Origin: an uncultured Bacilli bacterium
GTDB lineage: Bacteria; Bacillota_I; Bacilli_A; RF39; UBA660
Direction of reading: 5' to 3'
DNA: 64,000 nt
Assembly (NCBI GenBank): GCA_944358445.1
Contig: CALVRC010000006.1
Span: forward strand, 1-64,000
The position numbers and the translations under genes were made by a program. Every line of letters starts with the position of its first letter. The first letter of the stretch is position 1. Shown here piece by piece: positions 1 to 8,585 of the stretch. A model generated the notes under the pieces. That model was not told the DNA's origin, searched no databases, and was given only the letters and a program-made list of their open reading frames with translations.

Positions 1-1785
1 GGAATATTAAAACGAGCAAGAGTAGAAGATGTTTTTGAAATAATAAAACTTTGTGAGGAAAATAATATTAAAATTACGAGCAGTGTATTTCATAAATCAG
101 CATCAGAAATTGAAGATATAATTAAGGTATGCCGTGAAAACAATATAGAAATCACTGGCACTGTATTTAGAAAATCAGCATCAGATATTAAAGATATAAT
201 TAATGTATGCCAGGAAAACAATATTGCAATTACGGGTAGTGTATTTAATAAATCAGCCTCAGAGATTGAAGATATAATTAAGGTATGCCGTGATAACAAT
301 ATAGAAATCACTGGTAATGTATTTTTAAAGCCTGCTTCAGAAATTGAAGATATAATTAAGGTATGTAGAGAAAACAATATTGAAATCACAGGCACTGTAT
401 TTCAGAAACCAGCTTCAGAAATCGAAGATATAATTAAGGTATATAGGGAAAACAATATTGCAATTACGAGTAGTGTATTTATGAAATCCGCATCAGAGAT
501 TAAAGATATAATTAAGGTATGCCGTGATAACAATATAGAAATCACCGGCAGTGTATTTAAAAAATCTGCTTCAGAAATTGAAGATATAATTAAGGTATGT
601 AGAGAAAACAATATTGAAATCACAGGCACTGTATTTCAGAAACCAGCTTCAGAAATCGAAGATATAATTAAGGTATGTAGAGAAAACAATATAGAAATCA
701 CTGGCAGTGTATTTATGAAATCAGCCTCAGAAATCGAGAATATAATTAAGATATGTGAAGAAAACAATATTGAAATTACCGGCAGTGTATTTTTAAAATC
801 ATCTTCAGAGATTGAAGATATAATTAAGGTATGCCGTGATAACAATATAGAAATCACAGGCAGTGTATTTTTAAAATCATCTTCAGAGATCAAAGATATA
901 ATTAAGGTATGCCGTGATAACAATATAGAAATTACTGGTGGTGTATTTCATAAATCTGCATCAGAGATTAAAGATATAATTAAAGTATGCCGTGATAACA
1001 ATATTGCAATTACCGGTAGTGTATTTATGAAATCAGCATCTGATATCAAAGATATAATTAAGGTATGTAGAGAAAACAATATAGAAATCACTGGCACTGT
1101 ATTTAGAAAATCATCATCAGAGATCAAAGATATAATTAATGTATGCCAGGAGAACAATATTAAAATTACTGGCAGTGTATTTCATAAATCATCATCAGAT
1201 ATTAAGGATATAATTAAGGTATGCCGTGATAACAATATAGAAATCACAGGCAGTGTATTTTCGAAATCCGCATCAGAAATCAAAGATATAATTAAAGTAT
1301 GCCGTGATAACAATATAGAAATCACCGGCAGTGTATTTATGAAATCAGCATCAGAAATCAAAGATATAATTAAAGTATGCCGTGATAACAATATAGAAAT
1401 CACCGGCACTGTATTTTTAAAACCTGCTTCAGAGATTGAAGATATAATTAAGGTATGCCGTGATAACAATATAGAAATCACCGGCAGTGTATTTTTAAAA
1501 TCAGCTAAACAAATTGAAATTTCTTTATCTATTTGCAAGCAATATAACTTAGATACGACTAATAAAACATTGATTTTTTTCAATACACCTAAACAGTTAC
1601 AAGCTAAAATAAATTATTTGAATAGTATTGGAGAGCCTTTGGTTTTAGATGGAAAAATAAATTCAGTTTTTGGTATGAGTAATAAAAATCTGCAAGCAAG
1701 ATATGGAATTAGTGTGCAGGATATTGTTAAACAATATTATGATATAAATGAAAATAGTAAAGAAGAAAATGTTAGAAGAATTTAA
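1..1785 (+). CDS. Long tandem-repeat (26-aa helical repeat) protein, 5' end outside window
   Basis: The frame is open from the first base, so this is the C-terminal part of a larger protein; the first in-window ATG (481) lies inside a repeat and is not the start. Nineteen 78-bp units begin at 13, 91, 169 and so on to 1417, followed by a diverged twentieth at 1495. The consensus residue pattern is xKSASEIxDIIKVCR then (D/E)NNIEITG(S/T)VF. Each unit reads as two short helices with conserved Ile, Cys and Asn, so an alpha-solenoid is likely. The last ~75 residues (from about 1570) are a different, non-repeated tail containing PKQL and GMSNKNLQARYG. The overall pattern faintly recalls mTERF-type helical repeats, which is inference only. 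Units are nearly identical in DNA, so copy number may vary. No signal peptide can be judged. Function unknown. Confidence 0.85.
   Translation, partial: GILKRARVEDVFEIIKLCEENNIKITSSVFHKSASEIEDIIKVCRENNIEITGTVFRKSASDIKDIINVCQENNIAITGSVFNKSASEIEDIIKVCRDNNIEITGNVFLKPASEIEDIIKVCRENNIEITGTVFQKPASEIEDIIKVYRENNIAITSSVFMKSASEIKDIIKVCRDNNIEITGSVFKKSASEIEDIIKVCRENNIEITGTVFQKPASEIEDIIKVCRENNIEITGSVFMKSASEIENIIKICEENNIEITGSVFLKSSSEIEDIIKVCRDNNIEITGSVFLKSSSEIKDIIKVCRDNNIEITGGVFHKSASEIKDIIKVCRDNNIAITGSVFMKSASDIKDIIKVCRENNIEITGTVFRKSSSEIKDIINVCQENNIKITGSVFHKSSSDIKDIIKVCRDNNIEITGSVFSKSASEIKDIIKVCRDNNIEITGSVFMKSASEIKDIIKVCRDNNIEITGTVFLKPASEIEDIIKVCRDNNIEITGSVFLKSAKQIEISLSICKQYNLDTTNKTLIFFNTPKQLQAKINYLNSIGEPLVLDGKINSVFGMSNKNLQARYGISVQDIVKQYYDINENSKEENVRRI
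13..1494 (+). repeat. 78-bp in-frame tandem repeats (19 units)
   Basis: Direct repeats of exactly 78 bp run without spacers from 13 to 1494, all in the reading frame of the repeat protein. Units differ at scattered positions (Ser/Pro, Lys/Glu, Asp/Glu, Ser/Thr swaps). Several long blocks are identical between neighbours, which points to expansion by unequal recombination or slippage. Confidence 0.95.
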
Positions 1786-2068
1786 TAAGTATTTAGATGA
1801 TTTTTATAAAGAAGAGTTACTTGAAAATTATGATAAAGAAGTAATTGATAGTATTGATAAAAGTAATGGTAAAAAGGTATTAGAGGTTTTAAATAAATAT
1901 AATTTTTATTTTTTGGAAGATGTTATTTTAAATTATATAGATATATTTATGATGGATGCTGCTGATGTGGAAAAAGGTATTTTGAGATTAAGAGAAAAAT
2001 TAGGTGATGATTATCTAATTAAAATAGGTGATGATTTAAGTATTTTGGATGAAATAATTAAATTATAA
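1769..2068 (+). CDS. Small acidic helical protein of unknown function
   Basis: A 99-residue, Lys/Glu/Asp-rich, mostly helical protein (MLEEFNKYLDDF...) with no signal peptide or membrane segment. Its start overlaps the end of the repeat protein by 17 bp, so the two are probably translationally coupled and co-transcribed. An upstream in-frame ATG at 1748 is possible, but the AAAGAAG stretch just before 1769 is the better ribosome binding site. A terminator follows at 2075-2109. No family was recognised. Its position suggests it works with, or regulates, the repeat protein; that is inference. Confidence 0.6.
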   Translation: MLEEFNKYLDDFYKEELLENYDKEVIDSIDKSNGKKVLEVLNKYNFYFLEDVILNYIDIFMMDAADVEKGILRLREKLGDDYLIKIGDDLSILDEIIKL

Positions 2069-2074
2069 TAGAGG

Positions 2075-2109
2075 AAGGTTTTTAGTATAAGAGTACTTGA
2101 AACTTTTTT
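2075..2109 (+). terminator. Intrinsic terminator after repeat-protein operon
   Basis: Imperfect stem 2075-2087 / 2094-2106 with a 6-nt loop, followed by a run of T from 2104. It closes the repeat-protein operon. Confidence 0.6.
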
Positions 2110-2178
2110 CTTTACGTTTTTTGGCACTTCATCTAATTAAAACTGTGGAAAAAATAGAAATCCTGTTTTTAAAAATGG

Positions 2179-2184
2179 TATAAT
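2179..2184 (+). promoter_or_regulatory. Extended -10 promoter of the fucO operon
   Basis: TATAAT preceded by TGG (TGGTATAAT), with no clear -35. It lies 27 bp before the fucO start codon. The TGn extension recurs at many promoters in this window. Confidence 0.6.
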
Positions 2185-2210
2185 TAAATTGTAGAATGGA
2201 AGGTGGTGTG

Positions 2211-3356
2211 ATGAGTAATAGGATTATTTTGAATGAAACTTCTTATTTTGGATGGGGAGCTAGAGAAAATTTAGTTCCAGAAATTAAGAAGAGACATTTC
2301 AAAAAAGTATTATTAGTTACTGACAAGACTTTAATGGACTGTGGGGTAACTGATATGGTAATTAAAGAATTAGATGGTAATGTTTCATATGCAGTGTATG
2401 ATGATGTTAAACCTAATCCAACAATTACTAACTGCCAAGAAGGTATAGATTTTTGTCAGAAAGAAAATGCTGATGTTATTGTGGCAGTTGGTGGTGGATC
2501 AGTTATCGATACGGCTAAATGTATTGGTATTGTAATTCGTAATCCTGAATTTTATGATATTAATTCATTAGAAGGTACGGCTGATACTAAAAATCCTTGT
2601 TTACCGATTATTGCTTTACCTACAACTGCTGGTACAGCAGCTGAGGTAACGATTAACTATGTTATTACCGATGAGGAAAATGTAGTTAAAAGGGTTTGCG
2701 TTGATCCACATGATATTCCAGTATTGTCAATTGTCGATATGGAATTAATGGCAGGTATGCCTAAGATGACAGCAGCGGCAACTGGACTTGATGCTTTAAC
2801 TCATGCAATGGAAGGGTATATTACTAAAGCTCACTGGGAGATGACAGATATGTTCCATTTAAAGAGTATGGAAATGACTTATCATAATCTAGAGAAAGCT
2901 GTTAGTAAAGACAAAGATGCAATGATTAATATGGGCATAAGTCAATATATTGCTGGTATGGGCTTTTCTAATGTTGGACTTGGAATAGTTCATTCAATGG
3001 CACATCAGTTGGGCGCTACTTATGATGTTGCACATGGTATTGCTTGTTCATTATTCTTACCTTATGTTTTAAAATGGAATGGTGAAGCCTCTAAAGATAG
3101 ATATAGAGCTATGGCTAAAGCATTTGATTTAGATACTAATGGTAAAAGTGATGAAGAGTGTGTAGATTTAGTAGTAAATGCTGTTAGAGAGTTAGAGACT
3201 AAACTTGGGGTACCACAACATTTAAGTGAACTTGGTGTTCGTAAAGAGGATTTTGAAATTATGGCTGAGAAAGCCTTTAAAGATCCATGTACAGGTGGTA
3301 ATCCAAGAGAGGTTACTAAAGAAGATATAATAGGCTTATTTGAAGAAGCTTATTAA
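2211..3356 (+). CDS. fucO: Lactaldehyde reductase / iron-containing alcohol dehydrogenase
   Basis: Group III iron-dependent alcohol dehydrogenase of about 381 residues that tracks E. coli FucO closely from RIILNET near the N-terminus to GNPREVTKEDI at the C-terminus. FucO interconverts lactaldehyde and 1,2-propanediol with NAD(H). The nucleotide-binding GGGSVIDTAK, the conserved TTAGTAAEVTINYVI and the metal ligands (Asp and His in GLDALTH, His in VHSMAH and DVAHG) are all present. Start 2211 was chosen because GGAAGGTGGTG lies just upstream; the ATG at 2196 falls before this site. First gene of an operon with a FIST protein and an aldehyde dehydrogenase, which suggests disposal or use of a short aldehyde. 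The exact substrate cannot be read from the sequence. Confidence 0.85.
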   Translation: MSNRIILNETSYFGWGARENLVPEIKKRHFKKVLLVTDKTLMDCGVTDMVIKELDGNVSYAVYDDVKPNPTITNCQEGIDFCQKENADVIVAVGGGSVIDTAKCIGIVIRNPEFYDINSLEGTADTKNPCLPIIALPTTAGTAAEVTINYVITDEENVVKRVCVDPHDIPVLSIVDMELMAGMPKMTAAATGLDALTHAMEGYITKAHWEMTDMFHLKSMEMTYHNLEKAVSKDKDAMINMGISQYIAGMGFSNVGLGIVHSMAHQLGATYDVAHGIACSLFLPYVLKWNGEASKDRYRAMAKAFDLDTNGKSDEECVDLVVNAVRELETKLGVPQHLSELGVRKEDFEIMAEKAFKDPCTGGNPREVTKEDIIGLFEEAY

Positions 3357-3376
3357 GAATAAAGGGAGGTTATTTA

Positions 3377-4555
3377 ATGTTAAAAACAAAAGTAGGTTAC
3401 AGTGAAAATGTCGATGCTTTTGCATCTGGTGCTGAAACTGCTAAAATGGCAAATGTGATTGAAAATCCACAAGTTGGGTTATTATTCACAAGTTGCGTAC
3501 AAGATCAAAACAAAATTATGGAAGGAGCTAAAAGCGTTTTAGGTGATGTACCAGTTATCGGATGTACTTCATCTGCTGCACTTTGTACACAAGATGGATA
3601 CTTAAATAAAGAAACTGGTTATTCTGGTATGATGCTTTTTGGTGGAGATTTAGAAGTTGTTACTGCTGGTAGTGCACAAACTGATGAGACTCCAAGAGAA
3701 GTAGGTAGAAGAGTAGCTCGCGATGCTATTAGCAAAGTTAAAGGGGCAGATGTTGAACCTGATTTCTTCTTTATGTCAGCTTCACCAGCTAACGAAGAAG
3801 AATACTTAGAAGGTATTCAAGATGTTATTGGTAATGTTCCAGTATTTGGTGGATCAGCTGCTGATAATACTGTTGAAGGAAAATGGAGTATTTTAAATGA
3901 TGGGGAAGCATTTGCTGATGGTGTTACAATTGCTATTTTCTACACTAAAGGTGAAATGAAGAACCTTTATACAGGTGCTTATCATGAAACTAATAATGTT
4001 GGTGTTATTACTAAAGTTAGAGATGAGAGAACACTTGTGGAAATTGATCATGAGCCAGCACTTAAGAAATATGCTGAGTGGACTGGTAAGTCTGTAGAGT
4101 CTTTAATGGGTAATAATTTACTTACTGAAACTATTTGTGCTCCACTTGGAGTAAAAGACCCTATTGGTAAAGTTACAGCTGTTCGTCACCCAATGTTTGG
4201 TAATGATGATTTATCAATGAATATTGGTGCTAATTTAGCTGAAAATACTGCTGTTATACAGCTTTCTAATACACCAGAAGGTATTTTAAAAGCTAATGAA
4301 GAGACTATTAATAATTTAAATAAATTAATGGTAAGTGAGGCAAATTCTTATTTCTTAGTTCACTGTGGTGGAAGAAGACTTGGACTTGCTTTATCACAAA
4401 TCGAGGATAAAATTTATCCAGAGGTTAAGAAGGTTATTCCTAATAAAGAATTCTTAATGGTATTTACATTTGGTGAATATGGTATGGGTGATCATTCATC
4501 TAATACTGTTGGAGGTTTATCACTTTCTTACACTGCGTTTGGAGGTAATGAATAA
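3377..4555 (+). CDS. FIST N/C domain sensory protein
   Basis: A 392-residue cytoplasmic protein with the FIST_N plus FIST_C layout. The N-terminal half has VGLLFTSCVQD, PVIGCTSSAALCT and VPVFGGSAADN, typical of FIST_N. The C-terminal half ends in FLMVFTFGEYG and HSSNTVGGLSLSYTAFGG, typical of FIST_C. FIST domains are thought to sense small ligands and are usually fused to or near signalling proteins. Here the protein stands alone between an alcohol and an aldehyde dehydrogenase, with 20 bp to fucO and zero bases to the next gene. A role as ligand sensor or metabolic partner of those enzymes is inference. Strong RBS (GGGAGG) before the ATG. Confidence 0.8.
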   Translation: MLKTKVGYSENVDAFASGAETAKMANVIENPQVGLLFTSCVQDQNKIMEGAKSVLGDVPVIGCTSSAALCTQDGYLNKETGYSGMMLFGGDLEVVTAGSAQTDETPREVGRRVARDAISKVKGADVEPDFFFMSASPANEEEYLEGIQDVIGNVPVFGGSAADNTVEGKWSILNDGEAFADGVTIAIFYTKGEMKNLYTGAYHETNNVGVITKVRDERTLVEIDHEPALKKYAEWTGKSVESLMGNNLLTETICAPLGVKDPIGKVTAVRHPMFGNDDLSMNIGANLAENTAVIQLSNTPEGILKANEETINNLNKLMVSEANSYFLVHCGGRRLGLALSQIEDKIYPEVKKVIPNKEFLMVFTFGEYGMGDHSSNTVGGLSLSYTAFGGNE

Positions 4556-5992
4556 TTGGCTAAAAATTTAATAGGTAGTGATTGGGTGGATGCTTCTTCA
4601 GGTAAAGTTATCGAAGTATACAATCCAGCTACAAACGAGTTAATTGATACAGTACCTGATACGACTAAGGAGGACTGTGATAGAGCAGTAGAGGCTGCTA
4701 AAAAAGGTCAAAAAGAATGGGAAAAGAAACCTATTCATGAAAGAGCTTCTATTTTAATGAAGTTCGTTAAATTAGTAGAAGAACATAAAGATGAACTTGC
4801 TAAATTATTAAGTGATGAAACTGGTAAGCCTATCAGTGAAGCTGTAGGTGAGATTGCGAATGTTTCAATTGGAATTCCAGCTTTTTGTGAAAAAGCAAAA
4901 CATGAATATGGTAAGGTTATTCCTGCTGGAGTAGAACCAGGACAAGAACATCATATTCAATATACTGAACAATATCCACTAGGAGTAGTGGTGGCAGTTA
5001 TTCCATTTAATTTCCCAAGTGATTTATTCTGTCAAAAAGTACCACCAGCACTTCTTATGGGTAACAGTGTTATCTTAAAACCTTCTGCTCATAATCCACT
5101 TACTTTAACAAAGTATGTAGAGTTATTAATAGAAGCAGGAGTTCCAGGTGGAGTTATTAACTTATTAAACGGTGCTGGAGGAGAAGCTGTACAAGCTTTA
5201 GCTGAAAATCCAGGTGTAGCTTTAGTTACTTTAACTGGTTCAACGATTGCTGGTGCTGAAACAATGGCTAAATGTGCTAAAAATATTACTCATGTAACTT
5301 TAGAGTTAGGTGGTAATGATGCATTTATCTTATGTAAAGATGGTGATGTTGATTTAGCTGTTAAAGAAATTGTTTGGGGAAGACTTTACAATACTGGACA
5401 AGTTTGCTGCGCTTCTAAAAGATTTATTATTCACAAAGATGTAAAAGAGGAATTCTTAAGTAAATTAGTAGAAACATTTAAAGGTATTCCAGTTAAAATG
5501 CCTAGTGATCCAGAAGCAAAATTAGGATGCTTAATTAGTGAGCAAGCAGCAATTAATGTTGAAAAACAAGTTAATGATACTGTAGCTGCTGGAGCAAAAC
5601 TCGTATTTGGTGGAAGACGTAAAGGTGCTTTCTATGAACCAACTATATTAGATGGTGTTACTAAAGATATGGATGTAGCTAAGGATATGGAGATTTTTGG
5701 ACCAGTTGTTCCAATTATCGAATTTGAAGATTTAGATGAAGCTATAGAGATTGCTAACCAATCTAGCTATGGTTTATGTGGATGTGTATTTTCTAGAGAT
5801 ATGAAAACATGTCAATATGTAGCTGATAAGTTAGAGTGTGGCGGAGCAGTTATCAATGGAGCATCATTCTTTAGACCATTTGAAATGCCATTTGGTGGAT
5901 GGAAACATTCAGGAATTGGTAATGAAGGTGTTATGACTACTTTCGAAGAGATGAGTAGAACTAAGACTTTTGTACTTAAAAATATTATTTAA
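4556..5992 (+). CDS. NAD(P)-dependent aldehyde dehydrogenase
   Basis: A 478-residue aldehyde dehydrogenase superfamily enzyme that oxidises an aldehyde to the acid. Visible signatures are IPFNFPSDLF, the NAD-binding TLTGSTIAG, the general base in LELGGND (near residue 250), the catalytic cysteine in GQVCCASKRF (near 284) and EIFGPVVPI. Translation starts at TTG 4556, directly after the FIST stop codon; GGAGG at 4541-4545 supports it and no nearby ATG fits. With FucO upstream, lactaldehyde or another short aldehyde is a reasonable substrate (inference; succinate-semialdehyde or glyceraldehyde-type activity cannot be excluded). Last gene of the operon, followed by a terminator hairpin. Confidence 0.88.
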   Translation: MAKNLIGSDWVDASSGKVIEVYNPATNELIDTVPDTTKEDCDRAVEAAKKGQKEWEKKPIHERASILMKFVKLVEEHKDELAKLLSDETGKPISEAVGEIANVSIGIPAFCEKAKHEYGKVIPAGVEPGQEHHIQYTEQYPLGVVVAVIPFNFPSDLFCQKVPPALLMGNSVILKPSAHNPLTLTKYVELLIEAGVPGGVINLLNGAGGEAVQALAENPGVALVTLTGSTIAGAETMAKCAKNITHVTLELGGNDAFILCKDGDVDLAVKEIVWGRLYNTGQVCCASKRFIIHKDVKEEFLSKLVETFKGIPVKMPSDPEAKLGCLISEQAAINVEKQVNDTVAAGAKLVFGGRRKGAFYEPTILDGVTKDMDVAKDMEIFGPVVPIIEFEDLDEAIEIANQSSYGLCGCVFSRDMKTCQYVADKLECGGAVINGASFFRPFEMPFGGWKHSGIGNEGVMTTFEEMSRTKTFVLKNII

Positions 5993-6021
5993 GAGGTTAA
6001 TTTCGATTAACTTCTTTTTTT
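5993..6021 (+). terminator. Terminator after aldehyde dehydrogenase
   Basis: Stem GAGGTTAA / TTAACTTC (one G-T pair) with a TTTCGA loop, followed by T8. It ends the fucO operon. Confidence 0.85.
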
Positions 6022-6026
6022 GTGGT

Positions 6027-6048
6027 TTTTTTCGGTTAACCGAAAAAA
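6027..6048. promoter_or_regulatory. Perfect 22-bp palindrome next to the ATPase promoter
   Basis: Perfect inverted repeat centred on GGTT|AACC (T6-CGGTT-AACCG-A6). It ends two bases before the -35 box of the downstream ATPase gene. It could be an operator for a dimeric repressor or a second, bidirectional hairpin; the sequence alone does not decide. Confidence 0.55.
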
Positions 6049-6049
6049 C

Positions 6050-6078
6050 TTGACATTTCTTTTATATAATTTTATAAT
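6050..6078 (+). promoter_or_regulatory. Consensus sigma-A promoter of the DUF4143 ATPase
   Basis: TTGACA (6050-6055), 17-bp spacer, TATAAT (6073-6078). Both boxes are perfect consensus and the gene starts 17 bp downstream. Confidence 0.85.
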
Positions 6079-6095
6079 TAAAGTGGTGATGGAAA

Positions 6096-7298
6096 ATGCT
6101 AAAAAGAGAGCTTTATTTATCTAAAATCAGAGGATTTTATGATAGTAATTTAGTTAAAATTTTAGTTGGTATTAGAAGATGCGGCAAGTCTGTTATTTTG
6201 AGGCAGATAATTGATGAACTTCATGACAAAGGTATTTGTGATGATCATATTATATATGTTAATTTTGAATATATTGAATATGAAGATTTGCAAAACTATA
6301 AAGTATTAAATAAATATATTAAAGATAAAATTATAGATAAAAAAATGTATTATGTGTTTTTTGATGAAATTCAAAATGTAGAAAATTTTGAAAAGGTTAT
6401 AAATTCACTTAGAGCTTCGCTTGAAAATATAAGTATATTTATTACGGGTTCTAATAGTAAGCTACTTTCTGATGAACTTTCTACGGTTCTTTCAGGAAGA
6501 TATGTTTCTTTCTTAATAAATCCGCTTACTTATAGAGAGTATGTAGACCTTACTTTAAAAGATGGTAAAGATGAGAATACTTTTTGGGATTATGTTAAAT
6601 GGGGAGGTCTTCCTAATGTAACGGATTTTGAAGATGAAGAAAACATAAAAAAATATTTATATAGTGTTTTTGACTCTATTATTTTAAGAGATGTAGTGGA
6701 TAGATTAGGTCTTAAAGATGTTTCGTTATTTAATTTGATTTTACAATATATTGTGGATACAACAGGAAGGGAATTTTCATTTAAAAATATTATGGGATTT
6801 TTAAAAACTGAACGAAGAGAGATATCTAGTGAAACACTTTATAATTATGTAGATGCTCTTTGTAAGGCGCTTATTATTAAAAAGGTTTACCGTTATGATA
6901 TTCATGGGAAAGCTATTTTAAAAACACTTAATAAATATTACATGACAGATTTAGGAATTTCACAGATTAAAAATAATAATTTTGAAATCAATAAAAGTTT
7001 TGCTTTGGAAAATGTGATTTATAATGATTTGATTGCAAGGGGCTATGATGTTTATATTGGAAAAACTAAAAATGGTGAGATTGATTTTATTGCTAAAAGA
7101 TATGAGGAACAGATATATGTTCAAGTGGCATATAAACTCGATGGAGAAAAGGTTATAGAAAGAGAATTTGGTGCATATAAAAATATAAATGATAATTTTC
7201 CAAAATATGTAGTGTCACTTGATGAAGAAGATTTTTCAAGAGATGGCATTAAACATGTCAATATGATTGATTGGTTACTTACAGATAAAATAGATTAA
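6096..7298 (+). CDS. AAA_14 / DUF4143 family ATP-binding protein
   Basis: A 400-residue protein of the AAA_14 plus DUF4143 family. The ATPase part has Walker A GIRRCGKS (about residues 26-33), Walker B FFDEIQ (about 87-92), a sensor-type ITGSNSKLLS and the family block LSGRYVSFLINPLTYREY. The C-terminal DUF4143 part has a restriction-endonuclease-like GEIDFIAK...YVQVAYKL signature. These proteins are common in gut anaerobes and archaea; their role is poorly known, with defence or conflict roles suggested. It is monocistronic, with its own consensus promoter, a palindrome upstream and hairpins on both sides, so it resembles a self-contained accessory cassette. RBS GGTGATGG precedes ATG 6096. 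Confidence 0.85.
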   Translation: MLKRELYLSKIRGFYDSNLVKILVGIRRCGKSVILRQIIDELHDKGICDDHIIYVNFEYIEYEDLQNYKVLNKYIKDKIIDKKMYYVFFDEIQNVENFEKVINSLRASLENISIFITGSNSKLLSDELSTVLSGRYVSFLINPLTYREYVDLTLKDGKDENTFWDYVKWGGLPNVTDFEDEENIKKYLYSVFDSIILRDVVDRLGLKDVSLFNLILQYIVDTTGREFSFKNIMGFLKTERREISSETLYNYVDALCKALIIKKVYRYDIHGKAILKTLNKYYMTDLGISQIKNNNFEINKSFALENVIYNDLIARGYDVYIGKTKNGEIDFIAKRYEEQIYVQVAYKLDGEKVIEREFGAYKNINDNFPKYVVSLDEEDFSRDGIKHVNMIDWLLTDKID

Positions 7299-7326
7299 GA
7301 GGTTAATTTTGTGATTAGCTTCTTTT
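7299..7326 (+). terminator. Terminator after DUF4143 ATPase
   Basis: Stem GAGGTTAA / TTAGCTTC followed by T5, close in sequence to the terminator at 5993-6021 on the other side of the gene. An ATTTCG...CGAAAT inverted repeat follows at about 7333-7350, echoing the upstream palindrome. Confidence 0.7.
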
Positions 7327-7379
7327 TACATTATTTCGGTAAAACGAAATAGCTTTTAAAATTTGAAAATTATTTTTGT

Positions 7380-7420
7380 GTATAAAAATAACTTTTAAAA
7401 CTCAAGAATTATTTTTATAC
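7380..7420. repeat. 12-bp perfect inverted repeat
   Basis: Arms 7380-7391 and 7409-7420 are perfect complements (GTATAAAAATAA and its reverse complement) around a 17-bp loop. A further AAAATTATTTTTATAAT stretch follows. Purely A/T stem; function unknown. Confidence 0.5.
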
Positions 7421-7508
7421 AGTAAAATTATTTTTATAATTTGTTAAATCGTTTATGAGGTGTTTGAAATTTGTGGTAATATATAAATTAAGGAAGAGGG
7501 ATGATAAT

Positions 7509-7919
7509 ATGGCAAAAAAATTAGAGGTTCAAGATTATGTGTTTGAGTACAATGGAGAAGATTTAAGAGATGCTGAATTAAAATGCACTTTTAAAAATAA
7601 AGATAAAGAAAAATATGACCAAATAACTTTTGAAATATCTGCCTTCAATAAAGAAGGACAAGAATATTCTTTAGAATTTGATTTGATTAATATGTCATTA
7701 GGTAAATTAACCGATAAATTGATTAAAGTGAACAGTCATTTGCTTTCTAGTGCTTATTTTTATAAACCTGGAGGTATACCTTTAATGGATATTATTACTG
7801 ATGAGCATAGCAGACTTTATGAAAATCCAGCTAATTGTTGGATGGCAAAAATAGATGATAGATATTTCTTAAAATTATCTATTCCAGATGAAAAAATATT
7901 TTTATGGTTTTATTTTTAA
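7509..7919 (+). CDS. Hypothetical protein, 136 aa
   Basis: A soluble, acidic/basic mixed protein (MAKKLEVQDYVFEYNGEDL...) rich in beta-type segments, with no signal peptide, membrane helix or recognised motif. Start 7509 is set by AGGAAGAGGG at 7491-7500; the frame is open back to 7455 but without a ribosome binding site. It lies 54 bp upstream of the histidine phosphatase in the same direction and may share its transcript. The C-terminus ends in a hydrophobic FLWFYF. No function can be proposed. Confidence 0.6.
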   Translation: MAKKLEVQDYVFEYNGEDLRDAELKCTFKNKDKEKYDQITFEISAFNKEGQEYSLEFDLINMSLGKLTDKLIKVNSHLLSSAYFYKPGGIPLMDIITDEHSRLYENPANCWMAKIDDRYFLKLSIPDEKIFLWFYF

Positions 7920-7973
7920 TAAAATATTTTAATAAATTAAATTTTAAAATAAAATATGAGGGGGACTACTTAA

Positions 7974-8585
7974 ATGAAAACTATATATTTTATAAGACAT
8001 TCAGAACCATTGAAACCTGTTAACATGAATAATTCTGATTCTTTGCAAATGCAAAATGAAAAATGGGGATTGACAATTAATGGTGAAAAGATGGCTGAAG
8101 AAAAAAGTAAAATTGCAGAGTTTAATGATTTTGATATAGTAATTTCTTCTAATTATGTAAGAGCTATATCTACTGCTAAATATTTTGCTAAAGATAAACT
8201 ATTTATAGATGAAAGTTTTGGTGAAAGAAAATTTGGAATAAATAACTGGGATGAATTACCAGATGATTTTGCCAAAAAACAATTTTATGATTTTAATTAT
8301 AAATTACAAAATGGTGAATCAATAAATGAAGTAATCAATAGAGAATATAATTCATTAATAACTATTCTGAACAAATATGGTGATAAAAAAGTATTAATTG
8401 TTGGTCATGGGGTAGCACTAGCAAGTTTATTTAGTAAATGGTGTGAAATTGATTATACTGGTATTTATAAATTTAACGGTAAGGAATTTTTTTGTGGCAA
8501 GTGGAATTATTTAGAGACTTTTAAATTACAGTTTGATGATAATAATAATTTAATTAGTATAGAGAATATTAAAATGAATATATAA
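7974..8585 (+). CDS. Histidine phosphatase (phosphoglycerate-mutase-like) family protein
   Basis: A 203-residue cytoplasmic protein with the phosphoglycerate-mutase-like fold. The phospho-accepting histidine lies in FIRHSEP (residues 7-13), ISSNYVRAISTAKYF supplies the second arginine region, GERKFG carries the conserved acid/arginine, and LIVGHGVALASL holds the second catalytic histidine. The substrate is unknown; such proteins act on small phosphoesters or are house-cleaning phosphatases. Strong RBS (GAGGGGG) before the ATG. Convergent with the next gene; both end at one bidirectional hairpin. Confidence 0.8.
   Translation: MKTIYFIRHSEPLKPVNMNNSDSLQMQNEKWGLTINGEKMAEEKSKIAEFNDFDIVISSNYVRAISTAKYFAKDKLFIDESFGERKFGINNWDELPDDFAKKQFYDFNYKLQNGESINEVINREYNSLITILNKYGDKKVLIVGHGVALASLFSKWCEIDYTGIYKFNGKEFFCGKWNYLETFKLQFDDNNNLISIENIKMNI

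Noticed and set aside
13-1494. Regular repeats as a possible CRISPR array
   Set aside because: The 78-bp units are contiguous, in frame and protein-coding, with no unique spacers.
90-1583. Several open frames on the minus strand within the repeat region
   Set aside because: They mirror the 78-bp repeats of the plus-strand gene, have no ribosome sites and break at repeat irregularities; shadows of the real frame.
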